This document shows, in pieces, positions 11,967 through 24,117 of a DNA stretch of 64,000 nucleotides (positions within the stretch are counted from its first letter, which is position 1; every line of letters starts with the position of its first letter). The DNA lies in assembly GCF_003086295.3 (NCBI RefSeq), contig NC_092054.1:18983878-19047877 (forward strand), written 5' to 3'. This DNA comes from Arachis hypogaea. Lineage: Eukaryota; Streptophyta; Magnoliopsida; Fabales; Fabaceae. The position numbers and the translations under genes are program-made. The notes under the pieces were generated by a model. That model worked only from the letters and a program-made list of their open reading frames with translations. It did no database searches and had not been told where the DNA came from.

Positions 11967-12302
11967 TATTCGTAACTAGAGGTTGATACGAGTTTATGAG
12001 TTATCGAGACCCTGAGATGGATTGTTTTCACACCAGGTCGGGAGGAAGGCACTCCAAAACTTAAGTCAGTAGTGCGCTTAGGAGGGATTAAAATGTGTGT
12101 CTTACCTGCTTTTGGAGCCCTAGTTTTATATCTCTCTTTAATATTCATTAAGCATTTAATGCTTTGAATATACATTTTATTTCGTTTCACCATTTTTTCC
12201 AGTTTAATATTCTATTAGTACATTATCCATGTTCTTTGCATGATGTCAATAACGTATGAATCTGTGTAATCAGATTCTTGATGCTTATTCTTGTTCAAAA
12301 CA
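11967..12302 (-). repeat. 5' LTR of element A
   Basis: Partner of 1401-1737. Its first dinucleotide is mutated (TATTCG where the partner has TGTTCG); it ends CAAAACA. On the minus strand it would supply the promoter for gag-pol. Confidence 0.83.
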
Positions 12303-12566
12303 ACCTTCTACATCAAAATCATCGCGTTAGTATTTTGTTTGTTGATATGACATAGCCACAATAGCAACTATTTTAATGTAAACACTAAAAAATCTCTGAT
12401 TCTACTCCCATCATGTAATGAAACTTACCACATACACAACTCGTCATATGTTAGATTCGATAGTTATAAGCCCTAATCGAGTTGGAATGAGGAGAATACC
12501 CTCAAATTATGATAGTATTGTCATTTCCATTTTTTAATTCAAGTAATAGTACAACTTTAATTATTT
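12303..12566. other. spacer between the two Tat elements
   Basis: 264 bp of AT-rich sequence separate the end of element A from the LTR of element B. No coding or repeat signature is visible. Confidence 0.5.
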
Positions 12567-12925
12567 TGTTTGTGCTCAAAGTGAGGACACGATCTAAGGA
12601 GGTGAAGGTAGGAGATCCCAACTTTGTCAACTGTTGAAATAGGCCAGGAGCAACCTGCAAGACACTCTGATGCTAAAGTCAGTAGAGTGTGAGGTTGTGA
12701 GTGAGTTTTTGTGTCCTTACCTGATGGTTGCCTTGCCCTTTTAGTCTTGGCCCTTTGGGGCTACCGTTTTTCTGGTATTAAGTACTCATTATGGTGCATT
12801 GTTTGCCGGAATTCGACAGTTGCGGAGTATGGCAACATATTCGTTGTAGCACCCGATCGTTATTCCATGAAGTCGGTTATGGACTTAATCGTTGGGTTAG
12901 TTACGTTCTCTTTTTGCCCATAACA
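12567..12925 (-). repeat. 3' LTR of element B
   Basis: 359 bp, TGTTTGTGCTC...CCATAACA. It aligns with 31289-31646 throughout, sharing for example GTCAGTAGAGTGTGAG and GTTGGGTTAGTTACGTTCTC. Just inside (12926-12940) the minus strand reads GAGTTGGGGGCAC, a plausible polypurine tract. Confidence 0.87.
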
Positions 12926-14417
12926 GTGCCCCCAACTCGGATTTCTGGACTTGGGCTTTCGGGTCGAGGGTATCCGGGTTTATGGGTTAAGCCTTCCTTT
13001 AAGTAGGAGTTTTCGAAGGGTTTATTTAAAGCAAACTGAACAGTTTTCTTTAATTTTAGTTATGCTTTCCTCGTTCCACGAACTGTCAGTTCTACTCTCT
13101 CTCTACAATAAATATAACATTAGTTTGATTTAAATAACCTTTATCTTTACCTTACCTTTCATTTCTACCAACACTCCCCCACTCTCTTGAAACTTTTCCA
13201 CGTCGCGTAGGCAGAGCCTTCTTCTTCTTTGAGCAGTTTTCTTTCACCTTCGCCCTTCGTCAAGCTCATCGTCGTTGATATCCTACCTATCAATCATCTT
13301 CAAAGTTAAAGATTCTGACGCTTCTCTTGTTCTTGCATTTGGTGTTTTTCCTTTTTGGAACTTTCTATTTGTGAATCTTTGTTCACTTTCCCCGCTCTGT
13401 GTATGCTGTTTGATGTTTTTTTGCCATTTCCACGCTTTTCTTTTGTTCATTTACCTTTGATTAGTCCGAATGTAGCTGGGGAACCACTGTTTGAGTTTTT
13501 CCAAATAACTTGGAGATTTTGCTTGCCCCTATTCTTGTGCTTGCTGGTTTTTACTTTTTGCCTCCTTAGCCAAAATTTTGTAGCGTTAGGAATTTGCTTT
13601 CTGATAGTGGTAGTAACTTAGTAGTAGTGACCCTGTAGGTGATGGTTAGAAAAAAGGTCATTGCGGCTTGAGGTTGTAGCAGTGGGAACTTGCCGAGACC
13701 CCGACCTGCCCCTATAAATATCAAGCTCCCAGTGAACATCTATTGTTGGGTGTCCGAGGAGATTCAGACTACTCCTTCCACTATCATGCAAAATAAGCTT
13801 GATAACCTGTAAGAAGCCCGTATTATTTTTTATTCTAGCATTAGTAATTTGTATATTTTTTCTGTTCCGAGATTCGAGGACCGTTTGTGCCACATAAATG
13901 AACATGCCGGTACTGTTCCAGATTGGTTATGGATGTATGAGACTTTATTCTCCAAGATCGGGGTTCAGTTACCCTTTTCTGATTTTCAAGTGAGTATTCT
14001 GACTCACACTGGGTGCGCCCTTTCATAACTTCACCCAAACACTTGAGTGATTATCTGAGGTTTTGAGCTTCTGTGCTCATTCTTGGATACCGTGCCTTCA
14101 CTTAGGATCTTTTTCTATTTTTTCACTTTAACAGTCCTATTTAGGTCACAAGGTCGCGGGTTCATCCCTTTCCGAGGCGTCTCGAATAGAGGAATTTTTA
14201 CTTTATTCGAAGAATCCGATCATGGATGCAAAGAAAAGTTTTTTAAGAATGAGGGGGTTGAGGGTACCATTCCTTTCTTTATGACTCTAAAGGGTGCCAA
14301 GAGATTTAACCTCTATTGGAACTTTAACGTTTTTTCGCTGAAAATCCGACTTTCCCATGTGAACTGACGAGCTTCTCTGTATCAACTTGTTAATAATGCT
14401 GTGGAATGAGCATCCAT

Positions 14418-15770
14418 TGATATGTGAGCATCTTTCTTATCTTTTCGTAGTAATTTGTATGTGGATTTGTTGGATTAAATCAAGATTTAGGAGTTTTAAG
14501 CCACCATGAATGCTACTTTGAGTTATTTTACAATTTGATTGATCACAGATAGCATTTGGGCAAGTTTGGCAGAATTCAGAAAAGAGAAAGGACTTTAACT
14601 CCAAGGCTGCCAAGGTGGCGCCAAACACCACCTCACTGGCGTTTGGTGCCAGGACACAAATAATTCATACTTGTCATTGCCGTAGTGGCGCCAAATGCCA
14701 CAACCCGGTGTTTGGCGCCAGAGACCTAGTAATGCGTGCATGGTTACTGCATACATGGTGCCAAATGCCACCAATCTCAAGTTTGGAACCAGTATGCGAA
14801 TAAAGGAGGAATCCCACGTGAATCAGCACTAAATCTTTGGGATTTAATTTGAATTTTATTAGTTCTGAATTAAGAAAAGATATTTTTAGGTTTTAGAAAT
14901 TATATTTTACATCAATTAGGATTAAATATAAAAGGAAAAGATATCTTGGCCTAGGGTTTCTTCTTCTCCTCTTCTGCAATTTCACACTTTTGCTCTGCTA
15001 GGGTTTTTCCTCACCATGAACAACTAAACATCCATTGTTAAGGTTAGGAGCTCTGTTTATTTGGATGAATTAATGCTATTATTTTCTACTTTTGATTAAT
15101 ACATTGATTTACATTTAAGAATCAGTTTCGTTCTTCATCATACGGATCAGAGTATATTGGAAAATAACTCTTTTCTAAATTGAATTCTTATTGAATATTA
15201 GAAAAGTTATATCACCTGAATAACAGCTTGGAACTGAATTCTCGTGACTCTCTAACTATCTAAATTTAATGTGATACGTGACATATAATCATATCATCTT
15301 TGGATTTTTTTAGGGTTTTATGTGGCTTATAAACTAGGATTTGAACTTAAATCCTCTAATTAGATTAAGTGACTAAGGAATTGGCAGTTGATTGAGTTAG
15401 ATGAGGACTAAACTACCAAGGAATTGGAGTCTAATCACTTAAAGTTTGTTGTGAATTGAATCTTTGCATAATCAAGGTAGTTAATAAGAATTGTTAATCC
15501 AGAAATCTGAACATCTCTAAAGCCTTAACTATTTTTCTCATACCGTTTTCACCAACCAGTCATTACTTGCTTGTTTGAATTCTCTGATTTACTGTTTTAT
15601 ACCAATTGAAACTCAAAACACCCTTTTTAGCTTGTCTGACTAGCCTAATCATTCAACTATTGTTGCTTAGTCCATTAATTCTCGTGGGATCGATTCACTC
15701 ACCTGAGTTATTATTTGGTACGACCCGGTGCGCTTGCCGGTAAGTTTATGGTATTTGAAATCCACAACCA
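14418..15770 (+). mobile_element. solo LTR with TGGCGCC hairpins
   Basis: 1353 bp, TGATATGTGAGC...CCACAACCA, with a perfect 5-bp TSD, TCCAT, at 14413-14417 and 15771-15775. Removing it rejoins the antisense gene of element B. Three hairpin-forming inverted repeats lie at 14616-14651, 14686-14720 and 14757-14792. No open frame of note. The family is probably gypsy (not resolved); strand is nominal. Confidence 0.85.
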
Positions 15771-16001
15771 TCCATTAATTCTGAGGGACATTCTTATTAA
15801 CGAGCAGGTTGCTCGAAATGCCATAAGTGAGATTCCAAATCTTTCTGTCTCCATTTATTTCTGACTTCTTCATTTAACGAGTTTTCTTTGCTCTTATCTT
15901 ACAGTTGACATGGCTAGAGGTCTTGCTGCCATTGCAGAGATGAAGAGGAGGTTGGCATCCCAACCTCCTATCACAGCTGGTGGGGACGGGGGTTCGGTGT
16001 T

Positions 16002-18236
16002 TGTAACATCTTGCATTTTTGAAAATCTAAATGTGAATAAATTGTGATTTTATCTTATTAAGTTTATGTATTTATTATTATATGAATATAATTATGTGAT
16101 TAAGTGGATTAACATAAAGACTTTTTGATTTCATAGTTAAAGATTCGGTTTATATTCGTGAAGGCTCAATATTAAATAATTATAATATTAAACTAATGGA
16201 TTAGAGGTAAGTAACGCCTGAACTTTTAGTACGATCATGAGGTGTTAAAAGTAAAGGTGTTACATTATGGTATCAGAGCAGTTCATTCCTGTTAGAGCTT
16301 TGGGAATTGACTGACTATGCTTTACTACATACTCTGAGTGTCTGTCATGCTTTGTGACTTGTTCTGATAACAAGAGTTTATATTTTATATGCATGACTGT
16401 ATGTTGATTAACGTTGTTAGCTTACTATTACATACATCATGCTATTAAATCTGGCCAACTTAACACTATTGATTTATGTATATGGGAATACTAATGGGTT
16501 ATCATGGATACAATGGAAGTAATAGGTGATGCGAATCACGGGATTTTAGGAACGTTAGAAATTAAGTTCTAGAGATTGGTTCCGTTTTGAAGTATAATCT
16601 TTATTCATGCTTGGCGTTATCTCTTTCTCTATCAATTGCATTGGAATTTCTAGTTCCTGATTTCTTTCTTTGAATGTAATCAATTTACTTGTCAATCTTA
16701 TCTTATCATTCATGCATGTCTTTGCCTGGTTCTGTATCTAGTTGTTGCTTAAATCTTTTGAAACATGTATCCTTATCATTATTTATAACTTTTCTTACAA
16801 ATTTTATGCTCCTTGATTTGAACTCGGATTTGTTTCAGTGCAACCTACCATTTCTTGTAATCTCTTTCTTGAGTACTTGTTTCAGATCCTCTTCGAGAAA
16901 ACTTCAATTCAAATCTTTTCTTACTTGATTGTAACTACAACCCTTCTTTGAATTTTGATGGGATTGTTTTTAATTCAACATATACTACTTACATAAACTC
17001 TGAAACATCTTTATATAGTTTAATCATTTTTATTTGTAATACACCACTTATCTTTTATTGATTTATAAAAATTTTTATTTCTGAATTTATTCTTTGAAAA
17101 GAACTTGATTTTCTTCCAACTATACTATAATTTTATGCCTACCTAATTTAATTATATACTTCAATATCCCCCAATATTCTTAAAGGAAATATTTTGCTCT
17201 TAGTACCAAATAAGCTTTAATTTACAAACCTCACATGATTTGTTTTGATTTGAAATTAATTTAGTATGACATATTATTTATACTTTGTTTAGTTCTTTTG
17301 AAAAATGTTGGATTTATATATTTCCTTTTGAAGAAGATAAACAATTTCCTCTGAATTAATTTGAAGTTGTTCTAAACTGCTGTACTATTTTTCTTATTAT
17401 TGTTCATATTAGAACTCTTTGATTCAAAATTCTTTCTTAAGATATTGATTTGACTCTTCTTCTGGTACTTTTAATTATTTATATATATCTTTGTTTGTTG
17501 ATAATCTCACGTATATTTTCAAATTCTTGCAAAATATCATCCTTGCCTGAGTATTCTTCTGATTTCTCGCAAATGTCGTTCGTGCCGTTTGTCCTTTTCT
17601 TCTCAAGTTTAGCATTCCTTATATATTAGTTCTTAGGGATGCGATTTGTGCGCATATAAAGCGAATCTGGTAAGTGTACGAGGTTATAGGGAGTCGTAGA
17701 CTTTTAAGGTAATGAGAGGAGGTGATCATACTTTGTCAAGAGTTCTGAACAAATATTGTGCCTATTTGATTTTGGATTTTAAAATTTAGTTTACGTTAAG
17801 TTATTTTATCAACTATTGCATAAACTAGTATATTTCTTTCTATATTCACGTGATATGATGTTCTTGATTTCTTTGAAATGTCCCAAAGGGGATATGAATA
17901 TAAACTTTTTCTCCATCTTATATCAATTTTCGAGGAAGAAAATTTTTGTAAGGTGGGTAGAATGTAACAACCTACATTTTTGAAAATCTAAATGTAAATA
18001 AATTGTGATTTTATCTTATTAAGTTTTGATTAAGTTTATGTATTTATTATTATGTGAATATAATTATGTGATTAAGTGTATTAACATAAAGACTTTTCGA
18101 TTTCGTAACTAAGGATTCGGTTTATATTCGCAAAGACTCAATATTAAATAATTATAATTTTAAATTAACGGATTAGAGGTAAGTAACGCCTGAGCTTTTA
18201 GTACGATCATGAGGTGTTAAAAGTAAGGGTGTTACA
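16002..18236 (+). mobile_element. short non-autonomous LTR retrotransposon
   Basis: LTRs 16002-16264 and 17963-18236 both begin TGTAACA and end TGTTACA. The primer-binding site TGGTATCAGAGCA (16268-16280) is complementary to initiator tRNA-Met. A polypurine tract, AAGGTGGGTAGAA, directly precedes the 3' LTR. Flanking 5-mers GTGTT (15997-16001) and TTGTT (18237-18241) differ by one base. The 1.7-kb internal region is AT-rich with no gag or pol, so it must be moved in trans. LTR copies differ by a small indel and scattered substitutions. Confidence 0.9.
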
Positions 18237-18889
18237 TTGTTTGCAACCATAAGTTGCCAACTTCGGCCTCAGCCTCGGGTGGTAGAAGGGAGTGGGGAAG
18301 GGCAAGGCCCTGAAATACTCGTTGTGGAGAATTCTCCTATCAACTCTCTTACTCGGAAGTGGCCCAAGATGACAACTAGGAAGATGCTGCTGTCTCCGCC
18401 CCCCGGCTATTAAGCACATTCTGGATCAGGGATTCTAGGCTCCCGAGTTTGTTGATCAACATATTATGGATGAAACCACTCGGGAAGCTCTTGCTAAGAT
18501 GCCGTTGGAGGTCACCCTTCCTTGGGTCTAGAGGATGCTCCTGTGTTCCGTGACCTATGTCCAAGACGCTGAGGTGGAGATTATAAACCTTTGCTCAGAG
18601 TTTCTTGCCAAGGACAAAATAATTGCTGAGGCCTCCAGCCAAGTCGATGAACTCAACAGTTCAATTACTACTCTTCAGGCTAATCAGACTTCTCTGGAGG
18701 ATGAGGTAAAAACTCTGAAGTCGGCTCAAGACGCTTCGAATTTGAGGGAGGCAACCCTGAAGAAGCAGGTTTCCGAGTTTATGAAGAAAATTGAGGAGCT
18801 TGACCTGGTTGTCTGGAGGGCCGAGCAGATGGCTATTGATGGTGTCTTTGATGATGAGACTAATATTAAGTATTAGATTAAGCTGAATG

Positions 18890-19087
18890 TGTAACATCCT
18901 ACCACACAGAGCTTTACACTTAAGTCGTAAAACAGAGGTGGTGTGGTATTACGACCTCTATAATAACAATAACAATAACAATAACAATAACAATAACAAT
19001 AACAATAACAATAATAATAATAATAATAACAATAACAATAACAATAACAATAACAATAACAATAACAATAATAATAATAATAATAAC

Positions 19088-19128
<41 letters not shown>

Positions 19129-19393
19129 CAACAACAACAACAACATTGGAAAGAATATATTATACAAGGAGCATTGAAAAACGGGTAAAATAAAATCGCC
19201 AAATTTAAAAGCGCAATGCTCAGGATGTAAGGTTACTTGCGTACGAAGGAATTAAGGTTCATAAACATAAACATACAAAAGGTAAGAATAGAGAGTCAAG
19301 AGTACAAAATAACAAGCTCCTAACTCAGCCTGCGAAGCTAAGGCTGGTCGGAGAATATTTATATACATAAATATACTTAACCCAAAACCCAAA

Positions 19394-19445
<52 letters not shown>

Positions 19446-20207
19446 AATTTTGGTTCTCCATAAACCTCTAAGAGATGCAAAATAAAACAAGTTATCAGGA
19501 GAGTCCTATACATCCATAAACCTCTAAGAGATGCAAAATAAAATAAGTTATCAGGAGAGTCCTATACATATGATCATATATATAGACTATACATCAAAAT
19601 AAAGCCCCAAAAATCCACTTCGCTGCAGAGAACTCGAGATGCCTAGCGAGGTACCTCTCGACCTGCATCTGAAAAACACAATATACGTATGGAATGAGAA
19701 CCGAGAGTTCTCAATATGTTTAAGGTGCCACGTACATAAGATATAAGGTCTTGGAAATGCCAGAAGCAATCCTAGAATGCCGACACTTTGATTATAAAAC
19801 TTAAAGAACTAAAACAGAAACCATGAATCAGGGTGGTTCTCTACAGCTTTCTAAACTTAACCAATTCCTTAAATCTAACTAAAACTTAACTAGAACCCTA
19901 AATCTCTCCGCCTTCACTCCGTTCCTCCATCTCCGGTGAAATTACAAAGACAAACAAACAGATAATGGCAAACACAGGTAGAATACAAGTAATACAGATA
20001 GCAAATATAACAAATAGCATATTATAATCACTTATGCAATCCTAACTAATGCACAAGCAAGCAATTAAAATAATATGCATATGATGCATGCCTGTCCTAT
20101 GGCTGATGAGTCTCATCTGTCGGTTATCAAGCCAACCCGACAAGTCCGGCTGCTAAACCCTAGAATGTCCCCCGACGCGCATCCTCAAGAGTCTATGTAT
20201 AGCTTTT

Positions 20208-20251
<44 letters not shown>

Positions 20252-21290
20252 GCTCAATGGGGGTTAATCTTCCCGGGAATTTATAAGTGCCCAGTCACCT
20301 CTTACGTCGTAGGGTCAACAGAGTATCGAGTCTCAACCTGGAACACGTGGTGGCAAGCCACAATACTTTACCCAGGGAAACTCGTATCTCAGATAATCAT
20401 TTCATATTCATTCATATACATTTCATAATCATTCATTATGGCCATAACATCACTTGTACATCATACAATTGCATTTTTACACATAACTCATCATAACCCG
20501 GAGCAAGTGGGGCGAAACCACAACCCTTGCATCTACCCAGGAGGTACATTCTCATATGCCTAGGAAGAATAAAGGAGGGGATCCTAACCTCCCACGATCT
20601 CGCTAAGGGTGATTTTACAATACCAGGAGGAACAAGGAAGGGGATCCTCAACTTTCACTATCTCCTGGGGTCGCACTTTCAAGAAAGAGTACCCAGATGT
20701 AACATTTATTCCTTTCTTTAGCCGGTTTCATAATTTAAGTAGTATATAAAAATATATATACATATGTACCCAACCTCCTCATACCTAAATCATCACTTCT
20801 CAAACTTTTTTCACCTCCAAGTTACCACCTATTCCTAGCTTTATCTCATTACTAGGCCTAATGCTAAGATCTAAGGTTAAAAGAGTGAACATAGAGGTTT
20901 AGAGGTTTAAATCAAGTTTAAAACACAAAAATTCCATTTGCTGAAAACAGGGGTCACGCGTACGCGTGGGCCTTGTGTACACGTGGGCATGCATTTTCTT
21001 TTTTTAAAAACGGGGGGTCACGCGTATGAGTGGGCCACGCGTACGCATGGGAGTGCAATTTGCCCATCACGCGTACACATTACCTCGTCCGCGTACGCAT
21101 GCATGCCAGACAGAAATTCCCATCCGCGTATGGAGGGGTCCACGTACGCATATATTGCAGATTAGTCAAAATGGCTAAGTCTGTAGAATTTCAGTTTTAC
21201 ATACCAAACTGCTGACGCGTATAACTTTTTCGTTTTAAAACATTTTTCATCCGTTCTTCGAGTGTCGTAAACTTCACAGACCAAATTTTC
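18890..21290 (-). repeat. partial 3' LTR of the 18890-25958 element
   Basis: Starts TGTAACATCC. It includes a microsatellite (18960-19145), TA repeats (19397-19441 and 20214-20248) and a 56-bp tandem duplication (19458-19513 and 19514-19569, unit CCATAAACCTCTAAGAGATG...). A CpG-rich ACGCGTACGCGTGG cluster lies at 20950-21160. Homology to the right LTR ends near 21290, so the inner part is deleted. Confidence 0.7.
18960..19145 (+). repeat. (AAC/AAT)n microsatellite
   Basis: About 185 bp of alternating AATAAC, AAT and finally ACA trinucleotides. All long frames over it (poly-Asn, poly-Leu, poly-Tyr/Cys) are artefacts of the repeat. Confidence 0.97.
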
Positions 21291-22589
21291 ATACAAAATC
21301 AATAGCTATTCTTTATTCAGTGTAGAACCTTCCATGGTTGCAGCATTTTGAATGGCTTTTGGTGGTCAGTCTTTACTTCCTCATGCGTCAAACACGCAAT
21401 CACATGCATCGCCACTTCGTTCTTTATTTCTAGCCGCTCGAAAATATCTTCTTTGATTTGTGGTACATTTTAGTAATTTCAGGATAAATTCAAAAATCCT
21501 CTCTTATGAACTTCGGACAATAGTTTCTCGTCTCAACTTCCGATTTCTACACAAAATTCTCTCTTGGTATCTTCCTGATTCAACAGGCTTCAATACACTT
21601 AGTAGCTCCTTATCACCATTATTTCGCTCCCTAAGTTCTCGACCTTACAATCTCTTGTAATTTGTAATTGGTTCAATTTGACACCTCTATCCACTTTCTC
21701 AACACCCAACTTAAGACCTTAACTTACTTAACAGTTCTTTCTCTTTGGTCATCCAAGCAATACTCAGAGACTTCCTGCTCAGGCATCCGTCACCACTTCA
21801 CGATGTTGTATTTGCGCACATCCTAAACCCCTTTGATAATGCATCATAATAATTCCGAATAGTTAATTAAGTTTCGGTATCATGACTACTGGCACAGAGG
21901 TTAATCCTTCTCTCGAGATTTGAAAGCTCTCTTCGTATTCAAGCATCACAGACGGTGCATTCTAACGCGTTAACTTACTCATAAGCATTACGGTCGGCAA
22001 GAATTTGAAGCTCCAAAACTCCTCTTGATGGTGCACACTTACATGTTTCAACTTCTGCGTCCAAAAGTCTTGTTCTAAAGAATCAACATCTCGATGGTTA
22101 CAGCTAGGATTCATACGCGATACTAATATAGGCTCAAGTTGAATTTCAAAAAGACATTACGCTCGAAAGACGAATGAATAATACAAACGGCATTTGTGAG
22201 AAATCAAAAGAAAATCTTGTATACGGTCAAACAGAGTTGTACCGAAATAATGGAATGTACAAGAAGAAGAACTAAGGTGCATCTCAAGAAAAGGGTGCAA
22301 ATCAAGGACCATTGGTAGAAAAAATAAAGCGTATAGAGTCAAAGAAGCATCGGCTGATTTTGAAGAACACGGTTTGCGACTGAGAGCAACTCCACTCGCA
22401 GCAAGTTCCCAAGATCCAAGGATTACGTGATTATAGTAAGACAAGCTCATACTCATCCTAGAAGAAACAAGATTCCTGAGCGTAAGGAGTGAAACTGAAA
22501 AGATGATCAAGTCATTTAAGAAGAACTCCAGATAGAGTTTCGATGCAGGTTTCAAATGAAAAGAAAGATTAGGTTGAATCACGAAGATC

Positions 22590-22745
22590 CGTTGGCACAT
22601 TCCTTCTCGCATAAAGTCTCCTGCCGTTCTCTTTCTTCTTCACTGGCATAACCGGTGCTTCTCACAATGAAACACTTAGTTGGACAATTCTCTCTTCCAG
22701 TACTCCATTCAGCTCGATCCTAAGTTTTACCGATTATAAGGGTGT
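22590..22745 (-). pseudogene. reverse transcriptase vestige
   Basis: The minus strand reads IELNGVLEERIVQLSVSL, a stop, then APVMPVKKKENGRRLY. This resembles the RT fingers block of gypsy elements, where a Leu/Glu-rich helix is followed by SP(W)GAPVLFVKKKDG. Only this block is recognisable; the rest of pol is missing or unreadable. It lies downstream of gag on the same strand, as expected. Confidence 0.45.
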
Positions 22746-23182
22746 CTTCGCTTGTGGTGCAATCGAAGTTATTTCGGCTTTCGACACTATGTCTATCGCA
22801 AACTCACTTTCTCTCTAAGATGAAAATTCTGGTACAACTTCAAGAATTACCTCGAAAACTTTTTCATGATAGGATTTGGTCTCATCTTCACTCGCCTCTT
22901 AAACAATTAGCAACTAGAAGTTGAATCCGTTCCATTCCTCTTCCTCGCTGCTCACCGTCACCAGGTTTCAAACAACAACTCCGTGTAGCTCTCAACACTT
23001 ACGATTCCTTAGACATAATCCAACCTGCTTTCGTTGCGTCACTCTGATTCTTAACATTTAAGAACCCAGCCACCCCTCTAAGTTAACCAAATATTGCTCC
23101 GTCTCAACAACTGGTAGTGTTCGACTAACCACCCACTTGTACTTCACAATTATCAAAATTTGTCATGTGTCACGAATGAATA

Positions 23183-23899
23183 TTACATATTAATGGTATG
23201 CAAGGAAGTTAGAAATTCAACTGCTAGTTTGCAATTACCTCGGGTCTGAGAATCAGATTCGGTTGCATCCCGGCCTTCTCTGTGTGGACAATTCCAAGAC
23301 ATATATCCTGGTCTCCCGCACTTGTAACATACACCTAGTCCGGCCCTACATGGTCTGTTTGGATGATACTTTTTGCATCTCGGACACTTCAAGTCTTCCG
23401 GTTGAGTACTAGTCTGCTCTTCTAAATCCTGTCCCTAATGGTTGTCGTTTCTTCGGTTATTGTTCCGGCATTGAGAACGTGAAGTGAAAAAACGACCCCT
23501 CTTGAAAATTTGGCTCCTAGGTGTAATTTTTTCCTTTTTTCTTTGTGAAAGGTTCCCGACGGTCGCTCCTTGCCACCACCGTCCTTCTTAAGCTTTCTCC
23601 TGTTGTTTGACCCGTGTTAACTTGCTCCGGATAATTCACTGTTTCCACTGGTACCACTGTACTCAAGACATTATTTTCGCCTTCATATCTATTACCACTG
23701 TCATTGCTAATTCTAGCTTGTGGTTCCATCCCATCCATCACTCGACTGGTCACAGCAGCAACAGCAACAGCACCAATGGCAGCAGCAACACTCATCATCG
23801 CGGTCACGAAATTGGTCAAACTACCTACCAGTATGGTTACCTCATTACCTCTCTATCCCCGACCTTGATTATGCCCACGACCGCGCCCACGAGAAGCCA
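23183..23899 (-). pseudogene. gag with CCHC zinc knuckle (broken)
   Basis: The minus strand starts MASRGRGRGHNQGRG, meets a stop within 20 codons, and continues with a frame open at 23819-23517. 23392-23183 contains KCPRCKKYHPNRPCRAGLGVC followed by CYKCGRPGYMSWNCPHR, a CX2CX4HX4C-like zinc knuckle with a second Cys-rich half. Gag packages the element RNA. The capsid core is largely missing between the pieces. An internal GCTGCTGTT repeat gives Ala-rich shadow frames. Confidence 0.7.
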
Positions 23900-24101
23900 T
23901 TTGATTCCTGTTTACACCAAACAAGTGATATCAAAGTAATCAGTCTCAATATCGCAAGTCTAGTGTTTCAAAGTCCCAAATGCATGCTCATGAACATTAA
24001 TGCCATATATATCAATCATATATCCTAATTAGCATGTATAGACACTTAGAGTATGCCCAGAAGCATAGTCAGTCCGTCTCTCAGGCTCTACAAGAATGAA
24101 C

Positions 24102-24114
24102 TGCTCCGATACCA
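24102..24114 (-). promoter_or_regulatory. tRNA-Met-type primer-binding site
   Basis: The minus strand reads TGGTATCGGAGCA, three bases inside the LTR. It has one mismatch to the initiator-Met type site TGGTATCAGAGC seen intact at 16268. Confidence 0.8.
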
Positions 24115-24117
24115 TAA

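Larger units (their letters stand above)
1401..12302 (-). mobile_element. Tat-type Ty3/gypsy LTR retrotransposon A (decayed)
   Basis: Two related LTRs (1401-1737 and 11967-12302) enclose a minus-strand gag-protease-RT-RNase H-integrase order plus a plus-strand antisense gene (2472-4176). A TGGCGCCGTCTGTGG primer-binding site lies next to the right LTR. This layout, with an RNase H domain of the second (archaeal-like) type and an extra antisense ORF, is characteristic of the Tat lineage. Pol is broken by many stops and frameshifts. Later insertions are a hAT MITE (7560-8114) and a solo LTR (9750-11253). The flanking 5-mers are GTCTT and ACCTT, so the target duplication is eroded or uncertain. 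Confidence 0.85.

Noticed and set aside
16268..16280. tRNA-Met-like sequence
   Set aside because: Only the 13-nt primer-binding complement; no tRNA gene present.
18887..19202. Frames of 69-109 codons (poly-Asn, poly-Leu, poly-Tyr/Cys)
   Set aside because: Translations of the AAT/AAC microsatellite; no complexity outside it.
22157..22612. 151-codon minus-strand frame
   Set aside because: No gag/pol or other domain recognised; lies in decayed interior sequence of a gypsy element.
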